NCBI GenBank assembly: GCA_000277545.1
Contig: AKXM01000013.1
Location: 48,879-112,878, forward strand
Direction: 5' to 3'
Source: Enterobacter sp. Ag1
GTDB taxonomy: Bacteria; Pseudomonadota; Gammaproteobacteria; Enterobacterales; Enterobacteriaceae
DNA length: 64,000 nt
A model generated the notes under the pieces. It saw only the letters and a list, made by a program, of their open reading frames with translations. It was not told the origin of the DNA and did not search any database. A program made the position numbers and the translations under genes. Positions 17,162 to 26,696 of the stretch are shown piece by piece (the stretch's first letter is position 1; each line of letters opens with the position of its first letter).

Positions 17162-18241
17162 TCAGTCCAGATACTTCATTGTTACCCTTGAAGTCAGGCG
17201 AGTGATAAGTTCGTAAGCACTTACATTCGAATATTCGGCGATGCGTTCGACCGGCAAACCTTCACCCCACAGCACTGCACTATCGCCCGGTTTATCGGCG
17301 GCATCCGGGCCTAAATCGACGCAAATCATGTCCATGGCAACGCGCCCCACAATGGGCACTTCGCGACCATTGATCAGCACCGGCGTGCCGGACGGCGCGC
17401 TGCGCGGGTAGCCGTCACCGTAGCCCATAGCCACCACGCCAAGGCAGGTGTCGCGCTCGGCAGTCCAGGTCCCACCGTAGCCGACCGGCTCCCCGGCTTT
17501 ATGGCCGCGAACCGCGATCAGGCTTGAGGTTAAAGACATCACCGGCTGGAAACCAAAGTCTTCACCCCACGGCTTTTGTTCCAGCGGCGAAACGCCGTAC
17601 AGGATGATGCCGGGGCGAACCCAGTCCATATGCGAGTCGGGCCACAGCAGAATGCCGCCCGAGGCGGCGATAGAGCGCTGCCCCGGCTTGCCTGCAGTGA
17701 AAGAATTAAAGATATCGAGCTGGCGCGGGGTGGCGTCGGACTCCGGCTCATCGGCACGGGCAAAGTGGCTCACCACGTTTACCGGCTGGCTGACGTTTTT
17801 GCAGGCGGCCAGGCGCTGATAGAAAGCTTCGGCCTCTTCCGGGCGCACGCCGAGGCGGTGCATCCCGGTGTCCAGCTTCATCCAGACGGTGATGGGCTGG
17901 CTGAGATCGGCCTGCTCTAGCGCTTCCAGCTGTTGAATGCTGTGGATCGCCGTCTGGAAGTTCTGGGCGGCAATCGTCGGCAAGTCTTCAGCATTGAAGA
18001 ACCCTTCCAGCAGCAGAACGGGTTTAGTGATGCCCCCTTCCCGCAGGCGCAGGGCTTCTTCGAGGCGGGCCACGCCGAAGGCATCGGCGTTTTCTAAGGT
18101 GCGGGCGGTCTCCAGCAGACCATGCCCATAGGCGTTTGCTTTCACGACTGCCACCAGGCGACTGTTCGGAGCCAGTTCGCGGAGGCGTTGCAGGTTGTGT
18201 CGCAGAGCGCGGCGGTTAATGACGACGGTTGCCGCTTGCAT
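17162..18241 (-). CDS. alr: Alanine racemase, biosynthetic
   Basis: 359 residues (E. coli 359). A fold-type III PLP enzyme that supplies D-alanine for peptidoglycan. The PLP Lys34 is in [10 protein letters not shown] and the opposing catalytic Tyr is in V-G-Y-G-G-T-W. Between dnaB and tyrB as in K-12. Its upstream region is filled by an ERIC-like repeat, so its promoter must lie within or just after that element, or transcription comes from dnaB. Confidence 0.97.
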   Translation of the reverse strand: MQAATVVINRRALRHNLQRLRELAPNSRLVAVVKANAYGHGLLETARTLENADAFGVARLEEALRLREGGITKPVLLLEGFFNAEDLPTIAAQNFQTAIHSIQQLEALEQADLSQPITVWMKLDTGMHRLGVRPEEAEAFYQRLAACKNVSQPVNVVSHFARADEPESDATPRQLDIFNSFTAGKPGQRSIAASGGILLWPDSHMDWVRPGIILYGVSPLEQKPWGEDFGFQPVMSLTSSLIAVRGHKAGEPVGYGGTWTAERDTCLGVVAMGYGDGYPRSAPSGTPVLINGREVPIVGRVAMDMICVDLGPDAADKPGDSAVLWGEGLPVERIAEYSNVSAYELITRLTSRVTMKYLD

Positions 18242-18279
18242 GTTCGTTCCTTGCTCAGTGTTTGGATTAAATGCTACCC

Positions 18280-18402
18280 ATCCTCTAAATCATTCAGGTC
18301 ACAGCAAGGCGGCGGAATAACTCAGCCCAATGAGCTAACTAAAGTAAGTGGTTCGGGTGAGAGTGCAGCCCACGCCGCTGTGGCTTGAAGGATGACGAGG
18401 AT
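18280..18402. repeat. ERIC-like intergenic repeat between dnaB and alr
   Basis: About 123 bases (the usual ERIC length is about 126). The inner AAGTAAGTGGTTCGGGTGAG string matches the classical ERIC2 primer region at about 17 of 22 positions, and the end GGCTTGAAGGATGACGAGG is the typical terminus. The outer ends ATCCTC (18280-18285) and GAGGAT (18397-18402) are inverted repeats. It ends 2 bases before the dnaB stop triplet and will be transcribed as part of a dnaB-alr message. Confidence 0.75.
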
Positions 18403-18404
18403 TT

Positions 18405-19811
18405 TTATTCTTCGTCGTACTGCGGCCCGGCATAGTTATCGAAGCGTGACCACTGGCCGTTAAAGGTCAGGCGTACGGTACCGATCGGGCCGTTACGCTG
18501 CTTACCGATGATGATTTCCGCGATACCTTTCAGGTCGCTGTTTTCGTGGTAAACCTCGTCGCGATAGATAAACATGATCAAGTCGGCATCCTGCTCGATG
18601 GAGCCAGATTCACGCAGGTCGGAGTTGACCGGGCGTTTGTCGGCGCGCTGTTCCAGGGAGCGGTTAAGCTGCGACAGCGCCACCACCGGAACCTGAAGTT
18701 CTTTTGCCAGCGCCTTGAGCGAGCGGGAAATCTCGGCGATCTCCAGCGTACGGTTGTCGGACAGCGACGGCACGCGCATCAGCTGCAGGTAGTCAATCAT
18801 GATCATGCTTAAACCTTCATGCTCACGGTAGATACGGCGGGCACGGGAGCGCACTTCGGTTGGTGTCAGGCCAGAAGAGTCATCGATGTACATGTTGCGC
18901 TTCTCGAGCAAAATGCCCATGGTGCTGGAGATACGCGCCCAGTCCTCATCGTCCAGCTGGCCGGTACGGATTCGGGTCTGGTCCACGCGCGACAGCGACG
19001 CCAGCATACGCATCATGATCTGCTCGCCGGGCATTTCGAGGCTGAAAATCAGTACCGGTTTGTCCTGCAGCATGGCGGCGTTTTCGCACAGGTTCATCGC
19101 AAAAGTGGTTTTACCCATCGACGGACGAGCGGCCACGATAATCAGGTCAGAGCGCTGGAGGCCCGCTGTTTTCTTGTTCAGATCCTGGTAGCCGGTATCC
19201 ACCCCCGTGACGCCGTCGTGCGGCGTCTGGTAGAGGGACTCAATTCGGGAAACCGTGGCTTCCAGAATCTGGTCGATGCTTTTCGGGCCTTCATCTTTGT
19301 TAGCACGGTTTTCGGCAATCTGGAAAACGCGGGATTCTGCCAGATCCAGCAAATCTTCACTGGTACGCCCCTGCGGGTCGTAGCCGGCATCGGCAATTTC
19401 ATTGGCGACCGCAATCATTTCGCGCACAACCGCACGTTCGCGCACGATATCCGCGTAAGCGCTGATGTTCGCCGCACTTGGCGTGTTTTTAGAGAGTTCC
19501 GCGAGATAAGCAAAACCACCGACGCTCTCGAGCTGCCCCTGGAGCTCCAGGGATTCAGAAAGCGTAATCAGGTCGATGGGTTTGCTCATTTCGAGCAGGC
19601 GCTGCATTTCGGTAAAGATCATGCGGTGCGGACGGCTGAAGAAGTCGTTAGCGACCACGCGCTCGGCGACGTTGTCCCAGCGTTCGTTATCCAGCATTAA
19701 ACCGCCCAACACCGACTGCTCCGCCTCAAGCGAGTGCGGCGGCATCTTCAGCCCTTCTACCTGACGGTCGCGGGGTTCTTTCGGTTTGTTGAAGGGTTTA
19801 TTTCCTGCCAT
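18405..19811 (-). CDS. dnaB: Replicative DNA helicase
   Basis: 468 residues (E. coli 471). The N-terminal primase-interaction domain (about 20-170) is joined by a linker to the RecA-like helicase domain with Walker A A-R-P-S-M-G-K-T-T near residue 230 and the arginine finger region Q-L-N-R-S-L-E-Q-R. Forms the hexamer that unwinds DNA at the replication fork. No intein or insertion is seen. Confidence 0.98.
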   Translation of the reverse strand: MAGNKPFNKPKEPRDRQVEGLKMPPHSLEAEQSVLGGLMLDNERWDNVAERVVANDFFSRPHRMIFTEMQRLLEMSKPIDLITLSESLELQGQLESVGGFAYLAELSKNTPSAANISAYADIVRERAVVREMIAVANEIADAGYDPQGRTSEDLLDLAESRVFQIAENRANKDEGPKSIDQILEATVSRIESLYQTPHDGVTGVDTGYQDLNKKTAGLQRSDLIIVAARPSMGKTTFAMNLCENAAMLQDKPVLIFSLEMPGEQIMMRMLASLSRVDQTRIRTGQLDDEDWARISSTMGILLEKRNMYIDDSSGLTPTEVRSRARRIYREHEGLSMIMIDYLQLMRVPSLSDNRTLEIAEISRSLKALAKELQVPVVALSQLNRSLEQRADKRPVNSDLRESGSIEQDADLIMFIYRDEVYHENSDLKGIAEIIIGKQRNGPIGTVRLTFNGQWSRFDNYAGPQYDEE

Positions 19812-19890
19812 AGTGAGGGAGCTACCAAATTCATAGTGAGAGACCGGGAAGTATAACCATTCTTGTCACTCTTCGACACAAGGAGTTTCC

Positions 19891-20874
19891 ATGGCAACGC
19901 GCATCGAATTTAGCCAACACGGCGGGCCTGAAGTATTGAAAGCCGTTGAGTTTACGCCGAAAGATCCGGCGGAGAACGAAGTTCAGGTTGAGAATAAAGC
20001 GATAGGTATTAACTACATTGATACCTATATCCGCAGCGGGCTCTATCCGCCACCGGCGCTCCCGAGCGGGCTGGGTACCGAAGCGGCTGGCGTTGTCAGC
20101 AAGGTCGGCAGCAAAGTCACTCACCTGAAGGTTGGCGATCGCGTTGTTTACGCGCAGTCTGGCCTGGGCGCATACAGCAGCGTTCACAATGCGCCAGCCG
20201 ATAAAGTCGCTAAAATCCCGGATGCTATCTCTTTCGAACAGGCAGCAGCTTCTTTCCTGAAAGGCCTGACCGTGTTTTACCTGCTGCGTAAAACCTACGA
20301 AATTAAAGCCAATGAAACCTTCCTGTTCCACGCGGCGGCGGGCGGCGTGGGCTTAATTGCCTGCCAGTGGGCGAAAGCGCTGGGCGCCAAACTGATTGGT
20401 ACCGTCGGTTCAGCACAAAAGGCCGATCGCGCTTTGCAGGCCGGGGCGTGGCAAACCATCAACTATCAGCACGAAAATATCTCTGAGCGCGTCAAAGAGC
20501 TGACCGGCGGCAAGAAAGTGGCAGTCGTGTATGACTCCGTCGGGAAAGAGACCTGGGAAGCGTCGCTGGATTGCCTGCAGCGCCGTGGGCTGATGGTGAG
20601 CTTTGGTAACTCTTCCGGGCCGGTGACCGGCGTGAACCTGGGCATTCTGAACCAGAAGGGATCGCTGTACGTGACTCGCCCTTCTCTGAACGGCTATCTC
20701 ACCACCCGCGCCGAGTTCGATGAAGCCTGCCACGAGTTGTTTTCGCTGATCGCCAGCGGCGCGATTAAGGTGGATGTCGCGGAAAACCAGAAATTTGCGC
20801 TGAAGGATGCGGTGCTTGCACACCAGACGCTGGAGAGCCGTGCCACGCAGGGTTCAAGCCTGTTAATTCCGTAA
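19891..20874 (+). CDS. qorA: NADPH:quinone oxidoreductase
   Basis: 327 residues (E. coli 327). Zinc-free medium-chain dehydrogenase/reductase with a GroES-like N-terminal part and a Rossmann motif A-A-A-G-G-V-G-L near residue 150. Reduces quinones by one electron with NADPH. Divergent from dnaB; AAGGAG precedes the ATG. Followed by a clear terminator. Confidence 0.95.
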   Translation: MATRIEFSQHGGPEVLKAVEFTPKDPAENEVQVENKAIGINYIDTYIRSGLYPPPALPSGLGTEAAGVVSKVGSKVTHLKVGDRVVYAQSGLGAYSSVHNAPADKVAKIPDAISFEQAAASFLKGLTVFYLLRKTYEIKANETFLFHAAAGGVGLIACQWAKALGAKLIGTVGSAQKADRALQAGAWQTINYQHENISERVKELTGGKKVAVVYDSVGKETWEASLDCLQRRGLMVSFGNSSGPVTGVNLGILNQKGSLYVTRPSLNGYLTTRAEFDEACHELFSLIASGAIKVDVAENQKFALKDAVLAHQTLESRATQGSSLLIP

Positions 20875-20898
20875 ACCACTCAAAATTCAGAAAGAATT

Positions 20899-20930
20899 AG
20901 GGCTTCCCGGAGGAAGCCCTTTCTTTTTTG
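20899..20930 (+). terminator. Rho-independent terminator of qorA
   Basis: AGGGCTTCC (20899-20907) pairs with GGAAGCCCT (20912-20920), followed by TTCTTTTTT. Confidence 0.9.
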
Positions 20931-21000
20931 TTCGTGCTGTATGTAGGGTACAGCGCGATGAATTCTTGTTACTGCGAAAGGATAGTCGCAGATTTAATAA

Positions 21001-21075
21001 GTAAAAGAAATGACGCCACCGGGATTAAGTTCAGGCTTGTGATCGGCTCCGCAATACCTGAATTCTCCCGGTGGC
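21001..21075 (-). terminator. Long hairpin downstream of dusA, probably its terminator
   Basis: GCCACCGGGA (21015-21024) pairs with TCCCGGTGGC (21066-21075), and an inner TTCAGG (21030-21035) pairs with CCTGAA (21057-21062), leaving a 21-base loop. On the minus strand the stem begins 7 bases after the dusA TAG and is followed by GTCATTTCTTTTACTT. The loop is much larger than usual. The space where K-12 has pspG (about 240 bp) is only about 210 bp here and has no such gene. Confidence 0.6.
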
Positions 21076-21082
21076 CTTAAGG

Positions 21083-22087
21083 CTAAAGCTGGCGCTTATC
21101 AGCAACCAAAGACAGCGCGTGTTCAACCACTTTAATGCCTGCCCCGGCTTTATGAGCGTTTTCGCTTAAGTAACGGCGCCACTGACGCGCGCCCGGTATT
21201 CCCTGGAATAAACCAAGCATATGCCGAGTTACATGGCCCAGGTAGGTGCCGTTTGCCAGTTCGCGTTCAATGTATGGATACATCGCTCGCACCACGGCAA
21301 CGGGATCGCTGTCCGCAACATCTGCCCCGAAAATTTCGCGGTCAACCGTCGTCAGCAAGCCCGGGTTTTGGTAAGCCTCGCGCCCGACCATCACGCCATC
21401 GAGATGCTCGAGGTGGGTTTTCGCTTCTTCCAGCGTCTTAATCCCGCCGTTAATCGCCATGGTGAGCTGCGGGAAATCACGCTTGAGCTGGTACACGCGC
21501 GGGTAATCCAGCGGTGGAATTTCACGGTTTTCTTTTGGGCTCAGGCCAGAGAGCCAGGCTTTACGCGCGTGGATGATAAACATCTCGCATTCGCCCTTGC
21601 CTGCCACCGTGCCAATGAAATCGCAGAGAAATTCGTAGCTGTCCTGATCATCAATGCCGATGCGGGTTTTTACCGTCACCGGAATAGAAACCACATCGCG
21701 CATTGCTTTAATACAATCGGCAACCAGCTGTGCTTCACCCATCAGGCAAGCACCAAAACGCCCGTTCTGCACCCGGTCAGACGGGCAGCCCACGTTCAGG
21801 TTAATTTCATCGTAGCCGCGCGCTTCGGCGAGTTTCGCACAGTGTGCCAGCGCCTGAGGATCACTGCCGCCAAGCTGCAGCGCAATCGGATGTTCTTCTT
21901 CGCTATAGGCCAGATAGTCCCCTTTACCGTGGATGATCGCCCCGGTGGTCACCATTTCGGTGTACAGCAGCGTGTGGCGGGACAGCTGACGCAGGAAATA
22001 GCGGCAGTGGCGATCGGTCCAGTCGAGCATCGGCGCAATGGAGAAACGGTGCGGCTGGAAAGGAGTCTGGTTACTTTGTGAGGACAT
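21083..22087 (-). CDS. dusA: tRNA-dihydrouridine synthase A
   Basis: 334 residues. An FMN-dependent TIM-barrel enzyme that reduces uridine 20/20a of tRNA. The catalytic Cys is in L-N-V-G-C-P-S near residue 100 with G-R-F-G-A-C-L-M following, and the FMN phosphate site A-I-N-G-G-I is near 212. Starts M-S-S-Q-S-N-Q; close to the E. coli length. Confidence 0.95.
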   Translation of the reverse strand: MSSQSNQTPFQPHRFSIAPMLDWTDRHCRYFLRQLSRHTLLYTEMVTTGAIIHGKGDYLAYSEEEHPIALQLGGSDPQALAHCAKLAEARGYDEINLNVGCPSDRVQNGRFGACLMGEAQLVADCIKAMRDVVSIPVTVKTRIGIDDQDSYEFLCDFIGTVAGKGECEMFIIHARKAWLSGLSPKENREIPPLDYPRVYQLKRDFPQLTMAINGGIKTLEEAKTHLEHLDGVMVGREAYQNPGLLTTVDREIFGADVADSDPVAVVRAMYPYIERELANGTYLGHVTRHMLGLFQGIPGARQWRRYLSENAHKAGAGIKVVEHALSLVADKRQL

Positions 22088-22172
22088 ACGTTTACGCAGG
22101 CTACGATTAAAAAAGGGTCGCTACTATAGCATAAAGCAGCGCCGGGGCATCAGGCTGCCCCGGCATTCAGCA

Positions 22173-23480
22173 TCAGAAGGCCACGCTCAACTGCGCCCCC
22201 GCGCCCCAGGTTTGGTCTTCGCCGTACAGGCCCATCAAATCGATATTGACGTGTTTGCCTGCCGCGAACCCTACCCCGCCGGTAAAGACGTTGCTGTCAT
22301 TGCTTTTCACATCCGCACGATAGCCGGCACGCAGCGCCAGCCAGGAAAGCGGCCTCACCTCAGCGCCAATACCCACGTACTGGGAATTGGCTTCGCTTTT
22401 AAAGCCTTTGGTTTCGGTCAGATCGCCGTCCGCGCTCAGGGTCACCAGCTCGTTATGCCAGGCTACCCCGGCGGTCACCAGCGGGCTGATTTGCCAGGTA
22501 TCTTTGTAGTTCCGTACTTCGCCGGTACGCCCGTTAGTGATGCGAATATCTTTCGTGTCGATATCGCGGGACACCAGGTTCTGGCCGCTCAGGCCGACTG
22601 TCCAGTTCTCGCCAAAATCGGCCGCCAAGCCTGCGTCAAGGTTGAATCCAGTGTCATCGTTGCGGTACTGACTGTTCTTCCAGTCGCCGCTGCGATAGTC
22701 GTAAATGGACGTGGTGTAGTTATACAGCCAGGTCTTCTGCAGCTTAGGCGTGACGCCAACTGACACCGGCACGCCGCCAACGTCAAACTTGTGGGCAAGA
22801 GCAATCCCATAATCAGAAACAATGGCCGCGCGACCGGAAGCGGTTGAGTTCAGGTTACGGGTAATCTGACCGGAACCATTTTGCAGCGCATCAAACGCCA
22901 CCTCTCCCGCTACCGCGCTGGAGTTTTGGATACTTCGCAGGTAATTGATGTCGTTCTGATCGATATCAGAGCTGACTTTCGCTCGGGCGTAAGCTTTAGT
23001 GACGAAAGCCACGGAGAGAGTGTCATTTGGGATGCTAACCGCAATCCCCGCGGCGGCTTTGGCCCTTGCCGTATCGCCCCGCAAATCTTCGAGTTCCCCA
23101 GCTAAATCCCCTGCTGCGCTGCGAAACTGATTTAACGTTCCGTTCGGATTAAAAAGAATATCCCGCAGCGTTAACGACCCAATAGATTGTTTATAGTTAT
23201 CAACTTTGTCGCTGATGCCGTCGATGCGATCCTGAAGGTTGTCTTTATCCGTTATTTGCGCCCCGACAGACGGTAAAATAACGGTAATATTGTCGTCTGG
23301 TTTGGACCGGGCTAATAGCGCCGGGTTGATTAATACGCCGCTGCCATAATTAGCCGAGGCCACGCCGGTGCCCCCCATCGCATCGTTTCGCGCTTCGGAC
23401 CAGGTCCCTGCCGCCCCGGCCTGATGGGCAATAAAGAAGGTTGCGGCGAGTGTCGCCACCGAAGATTTTATTTTATTCAT
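22173..23480 (-). CDS. TraF-like outer-membrane beta-barrel protein (plasmid transfer TraF family, PF13729-type)
   Basis: 435 residues with a signal peptide (about 1-23, ending A-G-A-A) and then G-T-W-S-E-A-R-N-D-A-M-G-G-T-G-V-A-S-A, the start shared by chromosomal proteins annotated as conjugal transfer TraF. The rest is alternating beta-strand sequence (S-V-G-V-T-P-K-L, F-N-L-D-A-G-L-A-A-D-F-G, L-A-L-R-A-G-Y-R) ending A-G-A-Q-L-S-V-A-F with a terminal Phe, typical of outer-membrane barrels. There is no conjugation gene around it, so the TraF name is probably misleading; an OMPP1/FadL-like barrel of unknown cargo is more likely. Confidence 0.75.
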   Translation of the reverse strand: MNKIKSSVATLAATFFIAHQAGAAGTWSEARNDAMGGTGVASANYGSGVLINPALLARSKPDDNITVILPSVGAQITDKDNLQDRIDGISDKVDNYKQSIGSLTLRDILFNPNGTLNQFRSAAGDLAGELEDLRGDTARAKAAAGIAVSIPNDTLSVAFVTKAYARAKVSSDIDQNDINYLRSIQNSSAVAGEVAFDALQNGSGQITRNLNSTASGRAAIVSDYGIALAHKFDVGGVPVSVGVTPKLQKTWLYNYTTSIYDYRSGDWKNSQYRNDDTGFNLDAGLAADFGENWTVGLSGQNLVSRDIDTKDIRITNGRTGEVRNYKDTWQISPLVTAGVAWHNELVTLSADGDLTETKGFKSEANSQYVGIGAEVRPLSWLALRAGYRADVKSNDSNVFTGGVGFAAGKHVNIDLMGLYGEDQTWGAGAQLSVAF

Positions 23481-23651
23481 TCACAGCACGCCTGTCTGAT
23501 TGTCAGATGAAGTAATTCGCCCCTGACAGTTATGACTGAACAGAGGCAGACTATTGCTGTGAATAGCGCGATAAAAAGATGGATATTTGAACCATCAGGA
23601 TCCCAGATATATCCTTAGGGTTAACGTCTTATTGTTTCCATGCTAATTAAT

Positions 23652-24155
23652 TTATAGTTTACCCTTCGGCTTTCGTGAAGGAAGACCGTTGTGCGGGCCA
23701 AAGAATTGAGGCGGATGATCTATCCAACGATCCTGCCGCTGCACGGCATAAGACTGATTTAGCGGGTAATAAATTTTATTTTCGGCTTTATTGGCTTCAC
23801 CTACGACTAATAGCCGCACATCCTGTTCGGTATTATTAATAAAGGTATGGCAAATGCCGGTTCCGGCAGGAAATCCCACGCTATCGCCCGGCTCGAGCGC
23901 CCAAAGATGACCGTTGATCCACACTTCGGGGTGCCCTTCGAGCACATACGCAAACTCTTCTTCGCTGCTTTCCGCGTGGGGATAAGAGGTTCTGCGGCCC
24001 GGAGGAATACGCTCATGGTGAATTCCAAGGCGGGTTAAACCGAAATTACGGGCCAGAGGAGCGCCAATAGAAAACAGCTCCGCGCTGTCCGGGTAAGTTG
24101 CGTCATCCTCGCCTTCCAGCTCGCGCCAGTGACGAATACAATCAGGTTTTTGCAT
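23652..24155 (-). CDS. Cupin-domain protein
   Basis: 167 residues from ATG 24155, with AGGAGG (24161-24166) at five bases; a GTG one codon earlier is less likely. A single cupin barrel: the first motif Y-P-H-A-E-S-S-E-E-E-F-A-Y-V-L-E-G supplies a metal-binding His and Glu, the second motif P-A-G-T-G-I-C-H-T-F-I-N-N supplies another His. No fused DNA-binding domain. Substrate unknown; possibly a metal-dependent isomerase, dioxygenase or sugar-binding protein. Head to head with zur, where K-12 has yjbL/yjbM. Confidence 0.82.
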   Translation of the reverse strand: MQKPDCIRHWRELEGEDDATYPDSAELFSIGAPLARNFGLTRLGIHHERIPPGRRTSYPHAESSEEEFAYVLEGHPEVWINGHLWALEPGDSVGFPAGTGICHTFINNTEQDVRLLVVGEANKAENKIYYPLNQSYAVQRQDRWIDHPPQFFGPHNGLPSRKPKGKL

Positions 24156-24250
24156 CACTTCCTCCTGGGTAGATAGGGTCAGTATGTACCAGGATTCGGC
24201 GTTTTATCCGCATTATGGTAAAGTATTGCGTCAATGACCGGGAGAGGCTG

Positions 24251-24763
24251 ATGGATACCACAACTTCGCAAAACGTGTTAGCTCAGGCTGAAAAGCTCTG
24301 CCTGCAACGCAATGTACGCCTGACGCCACAGCGTCTCGAGGTTTTGCGCCTGATGGCCGAGCAAACCGGGGCCATCAGCGCTTATGATCTGCTGGATCTC
24401 CTGCGCGTTAGCGAGCCACAGGCTAAGCCTCCAACGGTTTATCGCGCGCTGGATTTTCTGCTGGAGCAGGGTTTTGTGCACCGCGTGGAATCCAACAACA
24501 GTTACGTGCTGTGTAATTTTATCGATCATCCAACCCACTCTTCCGCCATGTTTATCTGCGACAGATGTGGGGCCGTGAAAGAGCAGGCCGCTCAGGGTGT
24601 GGAAGATATTATGCAGAAACTGGCGTCCAAAATGGGGTTTGCCCTGCGCCATAACGTGATTGAAGCCCACGGATTGTGCGCTGATTGCTCGGAAGTTGAA
24701 GCCTGTAGCCACCACGGCGCCTGCGATCACGATCATTCAGTGCAGCCGAAGAAAAAGCGTTAA
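24251..24763 (+). CDS. zur: Zinc uptake regulator Zur (Fur family)
   Basis: 170 residues from ATG 24251 (M-D-T-T-T-S-Q), preceded by GGGAGAGG and matching the E. coli N-terminus; an upstream in-frame start at 24215 is unlikely. A winged helix (R-L-T-P-Q-R-L-E-V-L-R-L ... P-P-T-V-Y-R-A-L-D-F-L) is followed by the zinc-binding dimer domain with C-D-R-C-G and C-A-D-C plus a His-rich tail. With zinc bound it represses high-affinity zinc import such as znuABC. Confidence 0.95.
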   Translation: MDTTTSQNVLAQAEKLCLQRNVRLTPQRLEVLRLMAEQTGAISAYDLLDLLRVSEPQAKPPTVYRALDFLLEQGFVHRVESNNSYVLCNFIDHPTHSSAMFICDRCGAVKEQAAQGVEDIMQKLASKMGFALRHNVIEAHGLCADCSEVEACSHHGACDHDHSVQPKKKR

Positions 24764-24838
24764 GAGGGAGTGGTACATCCCTGTACCCGGGCAGGATTGG
24801 TCTTACTTACTGATTAGCACATTTGAGGGTCCGCCAGA

Positions 24839-25048
24839 TTACCAGCGGTAATTGCTCCCGGACTCCCAGTCCTTCACTTCTTTCTCTGCCTGGTCTTTGG
24901 CGTAGCCATAGCGTTCCTGGATTTTACCCACCAGCTGGTCACGCTTCCCTTCGATGACGGTCATATCGTCATCGGTCAGCTTACCCCATTTCTCTTTGAT
25001 CGTGCCTTTGAACTGCTTCCAGTTACCGCCGATTTCGTCCTTATTCAT
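24839..25048 (-). CDS. yjbJ: CsbD family stress protein YjbJ
   Basis: 69 residues from ATG 25048 (M-N-K-D-E-I-G-G-N-W-K-Q-F-K-G), which matches E. coli YjbJ. Three ATG codons stand in a row; GAGGAG is best spaced for the last of them. Highly charged CsbD domain, Trp/Tyr at the end (N-Y-R-W). One of the abundant stationary-phase, RpoS-linked proteins in E. coli; molecular role unknown. Confidence 0.93.
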   Translation of the reverse strand: MNKDEIGGNWKQFKGTIKEKWGKLTDDDMTVIEGKRDQLVGKIQERYGYAKDQAEKEVKDWESGSNYRW

Positions 25049-25283
25049 CATCATCTCCTCATCGTTCGGTTTAGATTTTCGCATCCGGGCTGCAGGATGC
25101 TGACTTTCTGGAAAACATCCACTGTCTGCTGGATGTAAAGGTAATTGTAGACAAGGATTCCGAGTTATATTTAAAACTCAGAATCTTTAACCATTCTTAA
25201 AAGCGATGGAACGCTGATTCCTCGTCTTAGAAACGAGAAATCAGCACGACAGGAGCAGGGTTAACGAAGGCCAGGAGGTTCGA

Positions 25284-26618
25284 TCAATGGCCGCCCGATG
25301 CAGCGAACCAGGTGTTATTACGCCAGTGGCGCCGCCAGATGACGCCCAGCGACAGGCCACGCAAGGCCAGAAACACCGCCAGAGACAGCCACAGGGCGTG
25401 GTTACCCCACAAAGGCAGCGTAAGCATCGTCACGCCAAAGCCCAGCGCCGCAACCGCCATGCTGTTACGCATTTCGGCACCCCGCGTCGCGCCGATAAAC
25501 ATACCGTCCAGCAGGTAACACCAAACGCCCACGACCGGCAAAATAACCTGCCAGGCAAGGTAATGATTTGCCAGAACACGAAGCTCCGGCAGGGAGGTAA
25601 GCAGCGCGACAATTTGCTCCCCAGCAAAAGCATAAATAGCGGCAAATGCTATCGCAACCAGCCCCGCCTGCCTGCACGCAGCCCCCCAAACTTCGAGCAA
25701 CTGCCCACGGTTACGCGCCCCGTAAGCCTGCCCTGAATGGGCTTCTACGGCGTAAGCAAAGCCGTCCAGCGCATAGGCGGTAAAGGTCAACAGCGTCATC
25801 AGCACGGCGTTAACGGCAACAATTTCGCTGCCGAGACGCGCACCAAAAATGGTGATTGAAGCAAAGCAAATTTGCAGCAGCAGCGAACGCAGCATGATAT
25901 CGCGGTTGAGGGCCAGCAGCTTGCGTAAGTCCCCTTGCCAGGCCGTTTTGAGACGAGCCCAACTGATGCCCCGCAGCTTCAGTACCTTCCGCACCATCAC
26001 CAGGCCGATGATAAACGTCGCATATTCGGACACCGCCGTGGCCAGCGCCGCCCCCTGTACGTTCATGTGCAGCCCCATCACCAGCCAGAGGTCGAGCACG
26101 ATATTAATCAAATTGCCGACGACCAACAGGATGACCGGCGCCCGCGCATACTGAACGCCCAACAACCAGCCTAACAGCACGAGGTTAGCCAGTGATGCCG
26201 GGGCGCTAAGCCAGCGGATCTCCAGGAACCGCCTTGCCTGATATAACACCTCGTCATTGCCGCCAACAACGTGCAGCGCAAGATTGATCAGTGGATAACG
26301 TAGGACCACGATAGCCAGCCCGGCTATCATCGCCAGCATCAGGGGTTGAACCAGCGCGCGCGCCAGCCGCTGTGGATCGTTCGCACCAAACGCCTGTGCC
26401 GTTAACCCGGTGGTGCTCATGCGCAGAAAAAGCAGCAGCATAAAGAGGAAACTGGTCGCCGTGGCGCCGATAGCCACCCCGCCGAGATAGGTCGGGCTAT
26501 CAAGATGGCCAATGACCGCCGTATCGACAAGGCCCAGTAACGGAACGGTGATATTGGAAAAAATCATCGGCAGCGCAAGCCGCCACAGCGCACCATCCGT
26601 TGACGAAAAGAATCGCAT
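25284..26618 (-). CDS. dinF: MATE-family efflux transporter, DNA-damage-inducible DinF
   Basis: About 444 residues from ATG 26618 (M-R-F-F-S-S-T-D-G-A-L-W-R-L-A-L-P-M-I-F); a GTG at 26666 would add 16 residues not seen in E. coli. Twelve membrane segments, starting with I-F-S-N-I-T-V-P-L-L-G-L-V-D-T-A-V-I-G-H, the MATE core. Lies directly after lexA on the same strand and is expected to be co-induced in the SOS response. Linked in E. coli to protection from oxidants and bile salts. Confidence 0.93.
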   Translation of the reverse strand: MRFFSSTDGALWRLALPMIFSNITVPLLGLVDTAVIGHLDSPTYLGGVAIGATATSFLFMLLLFLRMSTTGLTAQAFGANDPQRLARALVQPLMLAMIAGLAIVVLRYPLINLALHVVGGNDEVLYQARRFLEIRWLSAPASLANLVLLGWLLGVQYARAPVILLVVGNLINIVLDLWLVMGLHMNVQGAALATAVSEYATFIIGLVMVRKVLKLRGISWARLKTAWQGDLRKLLALNRDIMLRSLLLQICFASITIFGARLGSEIVAVNAVLMTLLTFTAYALDGFAYAVEAHSGQAYGARNRGQLLEVWGAACRQAGLVAIAFAAIYAFAGEQIVALLTSLPELRVLANHYLAWQVILPVVGVWCYLLDGMFIGATRGAEMRNSMAVAALGFGVTMLTLPLWGNHALWLSLAVFLALRGLSLGVIWRRHWRNNTWFAASGGH

Positions 26619-26696
26619 GGGAATGATCCAGAGGAAAAAAAGAGAGGTGTTTAAGGCAGGTGGCACGGCAGAGTTACCGCACCACCGGAAGAGGTG

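Noticed and set aside
24215..24250. Upstream extension of zur
   Set aside because: The ATG at 24251 has the ribosome-binding site and matches the E. coli N-terminus.
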